Shown here: positions 27,364-35,990 of the stretch, in pieces | How positions within the stretch are numbered: the stretch's first letter is position 1 | Layout of the letters: each line of letters begins with the position of its first letter | DNA from: Lewinellaceae bacterium | GTDB taxonomy: Bacteria > Bacteroidota > Bacteroidia > Chitinophagales > Saprospiraceae | Reading direction: 5' to 3' | Assembly (NCBI GenBank): GCA_020636095.1 | Contig: JACJYN010000002.1 | Span: 682,001 to 746,000 of the forward strand | DNA length: 64,000 bases | The notes under the pieces: model-generated | The model's input: only the letters and a program-made list of their open reading frames with translations | The model's database searches: none | Told to the model about the DNA's origin: nothing | Made by a program: the position numbers and the translations under genes

Positions 27364-28869
27364 ATGCAAAACGCAAACGAACAGACGGTGCCGTTGTCCG
27401 ATTACCAGAAACTGGAATCGGAGCTGCTGGAGTTGAAACAACGCCTGGCGTGGTTCGAGCGCATGATGTTTGGCCGCAAAAGCGAGCGTTTTGTACCAGC
27501 CGAAGAGGCGGAGGGGCAATTGAGGCTGGCCTTTGCCCCGGAACAGGCTCAGGAGGTAGAAGCCTCGGTAAAGCAGCTGATAGCCGCCCACGAGCGTAAT
27601 GCCCCGCCCAAGAAAGAGAATGCCCACAAAGGCCGCCAGCCCATCGCGCCCCATTTGCCGAGAGTAACAGAGGTGCTTGAGCCCGAGGAAGATACCAGCG
27701 GGATGAAGTGCATCGGCGAGGACATAAGCGAGGTGTTGGAATACGAGCCGGGTAAAGTATGGGTGCGGCGCATCGTGCGCACTTAAATACGCCCGGATGG
27801 AAGCTGAACTGGAGCCAGGACAAGGACAAATCGTACAAGCGCCTGCCAAAGAGCTGCCCTTCTCACCGGTCAAAAGCCGGGGTAAGCCTGATCGTGCATA
27901 TCCTGATCTCCAAATACGTAGAACACCTCCCGCTGCACCGGCTCATCGCCCGGTTTGCCCGCAGCGGCTTAAAAGTCCCGCCTCCAACGATAGGCAACTG
28001 GGTCAAAACCGGGGCTGCTCCGCTGATGATCCTCTATGAAGCCTACCAGAAGGTGATTTTTGAAGCCTTTACCTCCAAATGGACGAAACCAGGCTGAGAG
28101 TGCTGGAAGATGGAGGGAAAGGCGCACTTGGGGTATCTGTGGGCGGGTGTTTAGCCCTATGCATAACCTGCCCTTCTTCTTTTACGAAAAAGGCGGGATC
28201 ACGAAGTACCGAAAAAATTCCTGGAACGTTTTGCGGGCGTGCTGCAATGCGACGGCTACAGCGTGTACAAAACCCTGACAAAAAGCTGGCTGATATCACC
28301 CTGATGAATTGCATGGCCCCCCATATCCGCCGGGAGTTCTTCGAAGCCCAGGGCACCGACGCCGAGCGTACCCAAACGGCATTGACGATGATCAAGATCC
28401 TTTACCTGGTGGAAGAAAAAGCCCGCCTCGCAGGGGCTGAACGCCGAACAACGCCTGGAGTTGCGCCTCAAAGAATCAAAGCCCGCCTTCGATACCCTTT
28501 ACCAGTGGCTCCAAACCGAATACAACCAGGTTACTCCTCCAGCTCCATCGGTAAAGCCATCCAATACGCTCTCAACCGCTGGAAGAACATGGCTACTGGT
28601 TTTTACCGACGGTAATATTGAGATCGACAATAACCTGGTGGAGAACATTATCCGCCCGGCGGCTATCGGGCGTAAAATTACCTCTTCGCCGGCAGCCACG
28701 AAGCTGCTCAACGCACGGCTATGTTCTATACCTTCTTCGCCGCCTGTAAAAGCACCACGGAATCGACCCGGAGAAGTGGCTCACCGATGTACTCAACCGA
28801 ATCCATGATCATAAAGTCAGCAAGTTGCATGAGCTGTTCCCGCAGAATTGGAAACCAGCATCGGAATAA
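27364..28869 (+). pseudogene. IS66 TnpC transposase remnant
   Basis: A full-length IS66 transposase broken by several frameshifts. The N-terminal leucine-zipper-like part and zinc-binding region are intact to about 27785 (RLAWFERMMFGRKSERFVPA). Later pieces in other frames include EHLPLHRLIARFARSG, the catalytic block with DETRLRVLEDGG, and IEIDNNLVENIIRPAAIGRK near 28620-28680. The C-terminus KLHELFPQNWKP ends at 28869. Confidence 0.85.
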
Positions 28870-29422
28870 GCAAGCTGCTGGCTCCGCCAGGCAAAGGTAA
28901 GGGATCTTGAGGCCGAGCGCAATATGCCCTTGGTGGTAGGCTTACGAAAGAACAAATCCAGCTTTAGGTGAGATTAACATTTCAAGAGTTGGATGGAGGC
29001 ATATTACTGAACGAGGTAGAGGATTGGATAATATGATTCAATCTTGGCAATTGCTTGGAGTTGCAAAAAAAATAATCCAATGTAATGAGAAACCATTTCA
29101 AATAAGGAAACCAGACATTAGCAAGGTAGGAGATTTAAGAGTACTTCATGATTATCTTTCTCTGAGGTCGAGAGTAATATTTCCGAATAGACAAGAAAGT
29201 GTTGTACAAGTAATCATTAAACGGTTGAGAAAAATAAACGAATACTCTGGGAGCTTTGACTGTACAAATTGGTTCTATTCAGTTCATGAACCAAGAAAGG
29301 GAAAAAAAAAATGCATTGAAATATGAAACAAACACTTTCGATAGCTATCGCTTTCCTAAAAGGTGCGACTAAGAATCGGATGTGTCTACTCTATTCAATG
29401 CAGAATCAAAGATAGAAAAAAA

Positions 29423-29443
29423 GCCTATGCATAACAAAGCATC
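29423..29443 (+). repeat. attC-like site C, left part
   Basis: GCCTATGCATAAC is the complement (one mismatch) of the cassette start TTATGCATAAGC at 25833. It is cut after AACAAAGCATC by the IS4-type copy B; that 11-mer reappears at 32074-32084, where the right half of the site continues. Confidence 0.8.
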
Positions 29444-29482
29444 AACACCATTAAGTTAAGGAGATACCTGCACCAAATATTA

Positions 29483-30501
29483 GAGTTGTTCCGAAATAAC
29501 TTGATATTAAAATTTTGACAGGGCTACCCCTCAATTTTTGGGCTCTTAGGCCCGTTTTTTCGTTCTTTGATAGAAATTGGTTAACCCGCAGCAGGTAAGC
29601 ATGACTGCATCATCGAAGCCTTCGCGGCGGTTCCGGAATACATCGCTAATACAGCGGTACCGTTTGCACAAACCGATGGCATGCTCCCCTCGTATCCTGG
29701 AGGAGGCTATTTTTCGGTTTTCTTGTTTTTGTGTTTCGGTTAATTCCGCTTTTCGGGGCTTTTTGTGCGGGATGATGATACCTTGATATTCGTTTTCCAG
29801 GCCCTTATAGCCCAAGTCTACCTCTATAGGTATCTCTTTGGGTATGTGTGGGACGATGTCGTTGTCATCCAAATCCTTTTTGTCATGGACCGCTCCGGGA
29901 GTAGTCGGGGTGAGGATCAGGATTTTTTTCTTCTCGGGTTCTACGGCCAAGGTGTTCTTCAGCGTATGGCGCTTCTTTTTTCCAGAATAATGCCGGCGCT
30001 GTTTCTCAGAATCTTTGGGCCGGGCCCGTGGCCGTTCCGTACCGTCTATGATCACTTTGTGGACATTGGGGAAAGCCTTAACGAATTCTTCCACGGAAGA
30101 TATCTTGCGTTTGGGCAGGTCCATAGTATGGCCCAGCACGGCCTCCAGCACAGGCTGGAAGGTTTGTACCCATTCACAAACACGGCTGCGGCCTGCGCCA
30201 AATAAGAAGCCGGCTACCGCCATGGTAGGATACACTCTGAAATACATCAGGATGAAGAACAGCATCCCGGTGCTATCCTCAAGCGTATGCCTGCGGCCGC
30301 CGCCAAGAGCCCGTTGGCGCTTGGGTTTTGCCGTCAGCTTTCGGGATAGCAGCTCGGCGTCGAACTTCTCATGCAATTCTTTGAATTGCCGGACTTGCAG
30401 CCCGGTAAGGGATTTCATGACTGATTCTTCGCGAAGGGCACGGCCGATGTCCAGCATGTTTTTCAAATTTGACCCAAATTTACGTTATTTCGGAACAACT
30501 C
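29483..30501 (-). mobile_element. IS5-type element nested in IS4 copy B
   Basis: A 1019-bp element with perfect 18-bp terminal repeats GAGTTGTTCCGAAATAAC and a TATTA duplication (29478-29482 and 30502-30506). Copy A shows the empty site at CCAAATATTAAAAAGC. Its transposase frame is intact, so this is the youngest and possibly still active insertion in the array. Confidence 0.9.
29546..30457 (-). CDS. DDE_Tnp_4-type transposase of IS5-like element
   Basis: A 303-residue transposase. It has an N-terminal helix-turn-helix (MYFRVYPTMAVAGFLFGAGR) and a DDE_Tnp_4 catalytic domain with VIIDGTERPRARP (first Asp), YSGKKKRHTLKN, VDLGYKGLENEYQGI (second Asp) and a conserved C-terminal block IRGEHAIGLCKRYRCISDVF (Glu). 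I use the ATG at 30457; an in-frame TTG lies three codons upstream. Uninterrupted frame, unlike the other transposases nearby. Confidence 0.9.
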   Translation of the reverse strand: MLDIGRALREESVMKSLTGLQVRQFKELHEKFDAELLSRKLTAKPKRQRALGGGRRHTLEDSTGMLFFILMYFRVYPTMAVAGFLFGAGRSRVCEWVQTFQPVLEAVLGHTMDLPKRKISSVEEFVKAFPNVHKVIIDGTERPRARPKDSEKQRRHYSGKKKRHTLKNTLAVEPEKKKILILTPTTPGAVHDKKDLDDNDIVPHIPKEIPIEVDLGYKGLENEYQGIIIPHKKPRKAELTETQKQENRKIASSRIRGEHAIGLCKRYRCISDVFRNRREGFDDAVMLTCCGLTNFYQRTKKRA

Positions 30502-30680
30502 TATTAAAAAGCGGCCCCAAAAAAACTTTGAAATAATTAGCCGATAAAAGAATCGGGTAAAAAGCGCCAAAATGATAAAGAGCTGGCAATACTTTATTGG
30601 GCAACCAACTATTAAGGCCACCGGAAAAAGCTCCCATAATTGTGTGGTTAAATTCGATTTTTTGGGGGCAATTTGAACTG

Positions 30681-31995
30681 CTAAAATGCGTGGCGGTAAT
30701 TTGATTCATAGATGTGCCGCTCGGTGCCACGCATTATACGTCGTCGGCGCTCCTTGTTTTTTTCAGGCCTTATGGGCTCCATGGTTTGAATGATTTGGCG
30801 GTAGAAATCCTTGATCCATCGCTGGAGTTCTTTTTCCGGGCGAAGCATGAATTTAACAAGGAAGCGTTTGAGTAGCCCGGCGGTGACGTTCCGGTTGGGC
30901 TTGTAATCGTGCTGGCGCTGTTTGTTGACTTTTTTGATTTCACGCTCTTTTGCCGTGAATAGGGCCGTTTGGATGTTGTAGTTGATAAAATGCGCATAAA
31001 TGTCTTGCCAGCAATTATTGACGGTGTATGCCGAAAAGTTGGCCAATTCCAGAAAGGATTTGATGACGAGGAAGCAAGTTTCGATGCCCCAGCGTTTGCG
31101 GTATATTTCTGAGAAATAACCATGCTTAAAGCGCTTGGTGTCAAGCAGGGTGGTGAGTAGCACTTCCACCTCGCCGGTAGGCAACATCATCACTCGGATA
31201 AGTGATGGTAGTTTGGGCGTTGACGGAGATACCCAGTTCATTGAGTACCATACGGGACTTATAAGAGAGCTTTTCGGTAACGGTTTGCTCTTTTTTGCCG
31301 CTGGCAACGAATGCCTTGACAGTATTACTGAAGCCAACCGGCATCCGTACGATGCAATGGGAACCGTAGTGCTGATGAAGAAAAGGGATGGTGTGGGAGG
31401 CATGGCCTCTGTCATAAACGACGCAGACATCCTTCGGGATTTGGGCAATGGCCTGCCGGGCGATCACTGTTTCGGCCACGTATCGGGTATGGAACTGCAC
31501 GGCAGTGACGATTTGGTTGAGCAAATCAAAATGGGCGAGCAGCCGGGTAGAAGGCACCCTGTTATGCTGGTTACCGTGCCAGCCGAACTCTTCGCCCAGC
31601 CACTCCTCGTCGGGGAGCCGGAAACCGGTACCGTCGGCAGCCCAAAGGCGCATGCCTTTCCAACGCTTGGCTTTGAAGCATTCGTAGAATAGCCGAGAGC
31701 CAAAGAGGAACATGTCTTTGAAGAAATTGGGTAAGAGTTTTTGGCGGGCTTGGACAAGGGCGCTTTTCGTCGGGGAAAATTCTCCGGTATCAAGCCAGTC
31801 AAAAAAGCGGTCGAGTTCGACACAAAGCGTACTTTTGAGTAAGCTGATGTTGAGCCAGACAACTCGTTCGAGGTGTAGGATCCGGGTTCGGGTAAAATCT
31901 TTCCCAGGCCGGGAAAAGTATTGTTGGGGGCTTTGCCTCGCCAACTGTGGAAACTGCCGGATGGCATCAAAATATGCACGGAGGGAGGTGTTCAT
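30681..31995 (-). pseudogene. IS4-family transposase, copy B (frameshifted)
   Basis: Begins at ATG 31995 (NTSLRAYFDAIRQFPQLAR) and stays in frame through VVYDRGHASHTI and KEQTVTEKLSYKSRMVLNEL to QTTITYPS. A deletion near 31195 then shifts it, and the remaining part (LPTGEVEVLLTTLLD, YRKRWGIETCFLVIKS, to NYRHAF) reads in another frame. Copy A is intact across this second break and broken at the first, so the two defects are independent. Confidence 0.85.
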
Positions 31996-32084
31996 GATCA
32001 CTGGAATTTTCACGAATATCCTCTTTTCCGTGCAGTTTGTTATCTGGCCGGGTTGCTTAACTTAATGGGAATGAACAAAGCATC

Positions 32085-32136
32085 CCTGCCCATAGCGAGC
32101 AAAAAGCTCGCTACGTCAGGGATGCGGGACGTTAGC
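32085..32136 (+). repeat. attC-like site C, right part
   Basis: With the duplicated 11-mer removed, this continues the site cut at 29443. GCATCCCTG pairs with CAGGGATGC and AGCGAGC with GCTCGCT around AAAAA, and the site ends GGGACG|TTAGCG with the junction at G32131|T32132. Confidence 0.8.
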
Positions 32137-32234
32137 GTTCATTTTGACCCGTTCTTGAAATTTTTGACACGCATCGCTATCAACATAAAGTAAATTGACA
32201 ACAGACTAATGATAAAAACCTAAAATTTAAAATT

Positions 32235-32815
32235 ATGAGCAATAAATATAACTGGACATTTTGGACAACATTTGCTTTAGCATTTGTAGGAGCACTTGCT
32301 TGGTTACAACCGATTGTATTTTCTTGGTTTCAAAAAGGAGAAATCAATGGGAAAATATTAAGTAATGAGGCAAATATGGGCTTAGTTCCTAATAAAACAA
32401 ATCCTCAGACTATTTATTTTCAGAAAGTTGCTGTGTTTTCTAAAAACAAGGATTTCTTTCCTAAAGACATAAACGTTTTTATAAAATATCCAAGCATGAA
32501 AAAGGAATTACCGTGTATTTTATGGACTTGAGGGGAATTAATTTTTACGTTTATATAGAGAATGGCCAGAATGTCCAGAAAAAATTAAACATTAAACAAA
32601 GTGAGTACTTAATACAAAGTGTCGTTTTTCCGAAAAATGAAACAAAAGTCGGTTATGTTTCATTTTCTGTCGACAGTCAAATAGATGAAATGTTTGAATA
32701 CGTAAGATATGAGTTTGAGGATTTCAATGGTAAAATACAGAAAAGAACATTCTATGGTAATGAAATTGCTGCAAACAAATTAGGACATGAATCAAATATT
32801 TGGATAAATCAATAA
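32235..32815 (+). pseudogene. Hypothetical membrane-anchored protein, one frameshift
   Basis: Two overlapping frames, 32235-32531 and 32513-32815, join near 32525 into one protein of about 193 residues. It starts with a short basic segment and one membrane helix (FWTTFALAFVGALAWLQPIVF), followed by a soluble beta-rich region (TIYFQKVAVFSKNKDFFP; VGYVSFSVDSQIDEMFEYV). No family recognised. It lies in a cassette opened by junction 32131 and closed by the matching site AACGCTAAC at 32823. No functional claim. Confidence 0.5.
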
Positions 32816-32822
32816 AAAACGA

Positions 32823-32956
32823 AACGCTAACATTTTGCAAATTGCATTGCGGGTGTAGTGGTGTGCGTTGTCTCCGCTCCTTTCTTGACCGTCTTCGTCC
32901 TGCGGACGCTGACGCTCTTCGAAATCCGCAACGACAACTTGCAAGTGACCGTTGGG
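32823..32956 (+). repeat. attC-like site D
   Basis: R'' AACGCTAAC complements the cassette start TTAGCGTT at 32132. TTTTGCAAATTGCATTGCGG pairs with CCGCAACGACAACTTGCAA across a GC-rich loop of about 80 bases. The core GTTGGGT at 32951-32957 fits the classical GTTRRRY. Confidence 0.78.
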
Positions 32957-32986
32957 TACAACCGCCGCCTATAAATGAGATAATTA

Positions 32987-33503
32987 TGAAGTTGAAATTT
33001 GATTCGAGAGGTAACCTTATTCCATATGAAAAGATTGAATTGAGTTTTGATGAATTTGAGAGTTTTTACATTGACAACTTTGAAGGGCTTAATGAAATAA
33101 GGAAAGAAATATTTGAAAATTATCAAACCTATCTGAGCGATTTTAGAGAGCAAATTTCGGAAGATTTTATTCAATGGGTTGATGGAAGTTATATAACCAG
33201 AAAAGCCAACCCGAGAGATATTGACTTTGTGATGATGATCGAGCATGAGACATTTGATCGACATGAAAGATTGATAGAGAACTGATTCAGAAGGCATAAA
33301 GCAAAACAAGAATATGGAAAAGTCGATGCTTATACTGTTAAAATGTATCCAGAGAACCATGCAAGGTATTTCGTGACTGAGTATGATTTAGTATATTGAG
33401 AGGTTTATTCACGGAGACCAAGAGGAATAGAGCCAAAAAGAAGTTTCCAAAAGGCTTTGTCGAAATAAAATTTGGAAAATTTAAAAAGGAATACCATGAA
33501 TGA
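32987..33503 (+). pseudogene. DUF6932-like nucleotidyltransferase-fold protein (broken)
   Basis: The ATG at 32987 opens a reading frame with IQWVDGSYITRKANPRDIDF near residues 62-82, a GS...D-I-D pattern typical of nucleotidyltransferase-fold proteins such as DUF6932. In-frame TGA codons follow at about 33283 (LIEN stop FRRH) and 33397 and a frameshift near 33400, after which KKKFPKGFVEIKFGKFKKEY ends at 33503. The full protein would be about 170 residues. Its last codons overlap the next small gene by 8 bp, as in a two-gene toxin-antitoxin unit. Enzymatic activity is inference. Confidence 0.55.
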
Positions 33504-33714
33504 TATTCAAATAGATGAGAAAATTGCCTGAGTAGCAGATATACTTGAACAAGTTGATAAACTGAACCATATGATTGAGTTTCATCGAGACCAATCTGGT
33601 GAAAAGAGCATGGTAAAGCAATATGAGGAAATGAGGAGTGAATTTTTGGATGAATTGAGAGAGATATTGTCCAATTTTGACATTGACATTGAGATCAAAG
33701 GTAAAGCTGCATAA
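33496..33714 (+). pseudogene. Small partner protein of the nucleotidyltransferase-like gene, with internal stop
   Basis: A 72-residue frame (start NDIQIDEKIA, stop codon TGA at 33529-33531, then VADILEQVDKLNHMIEFHRD and MVKQYEEMRSEFLDELREIL, ending EIKGKAA). It is highly charged and predicted helical, overlaps the upstream gene by 8 bp and has the size of an antitoxin. No family recognised. Confidence 0.5.
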
Positions 33715-33757
33715 TCCAACCTGATATTTCATGAAAATCTAGGAAAAGGCGGCGGCA

Positions 33758-33820
33758 AATACTAACATCGGTTACCTGCTATGCTCCTAAACGTCGCACA
33801 GCAGGTAGCCCAACGTTAGC
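33758..33820 (+). repeat. attC-like site E
   Basis: ATACTAAC, then the stem GGTTACCTGCT / AGCAGGTAGCC, ending CCAACG|TTAGCG with the junction at G33815|T33816. R'' matches its own cassette start (TTGGGTAC) only poorly, so this is a weaker case than the other sites. Confidence 0.6.
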
Positions 33821-33897
33821 GTCCAGCAGAAAAAAGCTCTACCCTGGCATATCGTTCAAAAAGGCTGTAAATTTATCCCAAACAAAGATCAAGCAAC

Positions 33898-34760
33898 ATG
33901 GCGCTTCAAGATAAATACATCAACCCTTTACCGACTACGGATTCAAGAAGCTGTTTGGGACGGAAATAAACAAAGACCTGCTGATCGATTTCCTCAACCA
34001 GGTGCTGCCGAGCGCCATCATATCCAGGACTTATCCTAGTACCCTACTGAACAGTTGGGCGCCAGCGAGGTAGACCGCAAAGCCATCTTTGACCTATATT
34101 GCACCAGCCCCAGTGGAGAACGGTTCATCGTCGAGATCCAAAAGGCGAAGCAGCAGAACTACTTCAAAGACCGGAGCGTGTATTATTCGACCTTTCCCAT
34201 TCAGGAACAGGCAAAGAAGGGAGACTGGGATTACCAATTAGCAGTACCGTTTACACGATAGGCATTCTGGACTTTGTATTTGACGATTACCGCCACAAGG
34301 AACAAGTACGCCATGAAGTGAAGTTGAAGGACCAACATTGCCAGGTATTTTACGACAAGCTTACCTTCATATACCTGGAGATGCCAAATTTCAAGAAGGC
34401 GGAATCGGAGTTGGAGACGGATTTTGACAAGTGGATGTATGTGTTGAGGCACCTTCCCTATCTGCAAAACCTACCGGCAGCTTTGCAGGAGCGGATATTC
34501 CAGAAACTGTTCGAAGCAGCGGAGATTGCGCGCTTCGATGCGGAGGAAAAGTTACCACCAGGTATGAGGAGAGTTTGAAATATTACCGGGATTTGAAGAA
34601 TGTGGTGGATACGTCTTATGAAGAAGGCAAAAAAGAAGAAGGCAAAATCGAAGTAATCCTCAAATCTCATGAAGCGGGGCTTGATGTAGAAACTATATCG
34701 AAGATTACCGGGAAATCTATCGAGGAAATTAAAAAGATCATCGACGAAGCTGAACGCTAA
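33898..34760 (+). pseudogene. Rpn/PD-(D/E)xK nuclease-family protein (frameshifted)
   Basis: The pieces DKYINPL, DYGFKKLFGTEINKDLLIDF, DRKAIFDLYCTSPSGERFIV, EIQKAKQQNYFKDRSVYYS, TIGILDFVFDDYRHKEQVRH and ESLKYYRDLKNVVDTSYEEG are the blocks, in order, of the Rpn family (recombination-promoting nuclease / transposase_31-like); the catalytic residues lie in FDLYC and EIQKAK. They are spread over three frames with breaks near 33935, 34040, 34255 and 34550. The C-terminal IEVILKSHEAGLDVETISKI and KSIEEIKKIID repeat is typical. The stop codon overlaps the attC R'' site GAACGCTAA. Confidence 0.75.
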
Positions 34761-34887
34761 TCGAGTGGCAAGGAATAACGGTTGAGATTTAGACCTACGG
34801 ACTCCGCAAAAGGTCTCGCCTGTTATTCCAGAGCCCTCTCTCACCACCGTACGTACGGATCGCGTATACGGCGGTTCACAGAACAAC

Positions 34888-35445
34888 TTACTTTGTTTTC
34901 GGAGTTTTGGTTTTGGAAGATGGGCCATATTTTGCTTTGAGGAAATATTCCAAAAATGGAATATATCCCCGTTGGCGAAGGCGATCTTCGGTAACCGTTG
35001 TGCCCATAATTGGGCTACAGGCTATTGCCCACCCTCCCATTCGGGAGTAGGCAAATCGCCGTGCCCAACTTTCTTCCACCCCTGGTTGCCGGAACGCTCT
35101 TAGTCGGCGTTTAGGTACTTCCATTGTTTCCAAATACAGTACCGCAGGCGGCAGCGTATACACGAATCCAATGTTTTGAGCTTTTGATACCCTGTGGCGT
35201 GTTTGAAATAATTCACCCAGCCATACATCAGGCTTTTCAATCGCTCGATGCGCTCGGTTAGTGGGATGGGACTGGTTTTACGCGTGATGATTTTGATTTT
35301 CTTTTTAGTCGTTGCCAGCTTTTCTTGGCTATGCATAGGCGGTATTTATAGGAAGACACAAATCCATGTCCCAAGAGTTCGAAATGGACGGGGCGGCAGA
35401 TTTTCGTTTTCTCCTCGTTGACTTCCAGATGAAGCTTGCGGTTTA
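34888..35445 (-). pseudogene. Group II intron reverse transcriptase/maturase fragment, copy 1
   Basis: Pieces in two frames: RKLHLEVNEEKTKICRPVHF and FELLGHGFVSSYK (RT7/X junction), then ITRKTSPIPLTERIERLKSL, MYGWVNYFKHATGYQKLKTL (maturase GIIM domain) and the C-terminus RRLRAFRQPGVEESWARRFA to PKTK. The catalytic YADD is missing. A frameshift separates the second and third pieces near 35310. Confidence 0.8.
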
Positions 35446-35604
35446 GAGCGTGTTGGGGATTTACTTTTGATGTCGAAAATGAGCAGATTTTGTTTCAGGA
35501 AGCCATTTTTGAGCCGCATAGCATCGCTACGTGGCGAAAAATGGCGAAATGAGGTTCAAAAGATGCACATTTGGTATACCAAAGGGTAAATCCCCAACAC
35601 GCTC
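35446..35604. repeat. MITE, GAGCGTGTT family, copy 1
   Basis: 159 bp with 20-bp terminal inverted repeats GAGCGTGTTGGGGATTTAC(T/C), flanked by TTTA on the left and TAA on the right. No coding capacity. Copies: 43436-43596 (near identical) and 52563-52719 (related). Confidence 0.75.
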
Positions 35605-35891
35605 TAAGTTCTGCCTTTGGTATGTTGTGCTACCTTGACGACTCATTGATGCCTCTTATGCGATTCCTGTTCGTACATGCCAACTTTTGCAGTCCCGCTT
35701 ACTTCAGGCCGCCAGTCACCCGACGCGCCCTTGCGGCTTGCTACACGCATACTTACGATAGCGTGAGGAGAACTTTCATCTCCCTAGAGTACTCTTTTAG
35801 AGTTGCAAATGGCCCTTTCTTCTTATCTTTAAGCCTAGTGGCTTTGCCGATAGCTCGAATGGGCCATCTGCGATGCCCATTCGAGGCACAC
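35605..35891 (-). ncRNA. Group II intron 5' domain remnant, copy 1
   Basis: The stretch from 35810 to 35891 is almost identical to 38885-38981, the 5' end of copy 2, including GCCATTTGCAACTCTAA and the 5' terminus GTGTGCC. The part from 35605 to 35810 differs and includes GGCATGTACGAACAGG-like sequence expected of the ribozyme domains. Secondary structure was judged only by eye. Confidence 0.5.
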
Positions 35892-35952
35892 ACAATGTGC
35901 ATATCGATCAGGCGGGCTAAGCGCCCGCCCGCCGCATGCACGAAACGTTATG
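35892..35952 (+). repeat. attC-like site F, right part
   Basis: Removing the intron joins GAACGCT at 34752 to AACAATGTGCATATCGATC. TGTGCAT pairs with GCATGCACG and GGCGGGC with GCCCGCC. It ends GAAACG|TTATGCGG with the junction at G35947|T35948. Confidence 0.78.
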
Positions 35953-35990
35953 CGGCATATTAAAGAACAGAATAACAGAAACGAAAATTT

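Larger units (their letters stand above)
26462..28945 (+). mobile_element. IS66-family element (degenerate, with intact ends and target duplication)
   Basis: A 2484-bp element with perfect terminal inverted repeats of about 20 bp (GTAAGCCTACCACCAAGG on the left, its complement on the right) and the 8-bp duplication GAAAGAAC on both sides (26454-26461 and 28946-28953), as IS66 elements make. It contains remnants of tnpA, tnpB and tnpC in the usual order, all with frameshifts, so it can no longer move on its own. Confidence 0.9.
25863..29326 (+). pseudogene. DUF4365-like nuclease-fold gene interrupted by IS66
   Basis: Two in-frame halves, 25863-26461 (GTG start) and 28954-29326, join exactly through the 8-bp target duplication GAAAGAAC to give a protein of about 320 residues. 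The N-terminal part has NARGIAEVNDIVQARMKMGW, NGIDGIIID and YYVQVKCG, the Asp...QxK pattern of DUF4365 and related PD-(D/E)xK-fold proteins. The C-terminal half (TERGRGLDNMIQSWQLLGVA; DLRVLHDYLSLRSRVIF) is not recognised. The gene starts 30 bp after junction 25832 (TTATGCAT) and is followed by the complementary ATGCATAAC at 29427-29435, so it is a cassette gene later hit by IS66. Nuclease activity or defence role is inference. Confidence 0.75.
29444..32073 (-). mobile_element. IS4-type insertion sequence, copy B, with nested IS5-type element
   Basis: The same element as 24157-25767, with the same termini, flanked by an 11-bp duplication AACAAAGCATC (29433-29443 and 32074-32084). It is interrupted at 29483 by a 1019-bp element with its own 5-bp duplication. 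Without the insert it is about 1606 bp, close to copy A. It interrupts an attC-like site at the same offset from R'' as copy A does. Confidence 0.9.
34760..35891 (-). mobile_element. Degenerate group II intron copy 1, inserted in attC-like site F
   Basis: Read on the minus strand it begins GTGTGCCTCGAATGGGC (35891) and ends ...CCACTCGAT (34760), the GTGYG start and usual end of bacterial class C introns. Near the end it has the hairpin block GAACCGCCGTATACGCGATC expected of domain V. Only the 3' third of the RT/maturase gene remains; the 5' RT region is replaced by a 159-bp MITE at 35446. The exon junction is TTGT|TAGC on the bottom strand of an attC R'' site. Confidence 0.75.
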
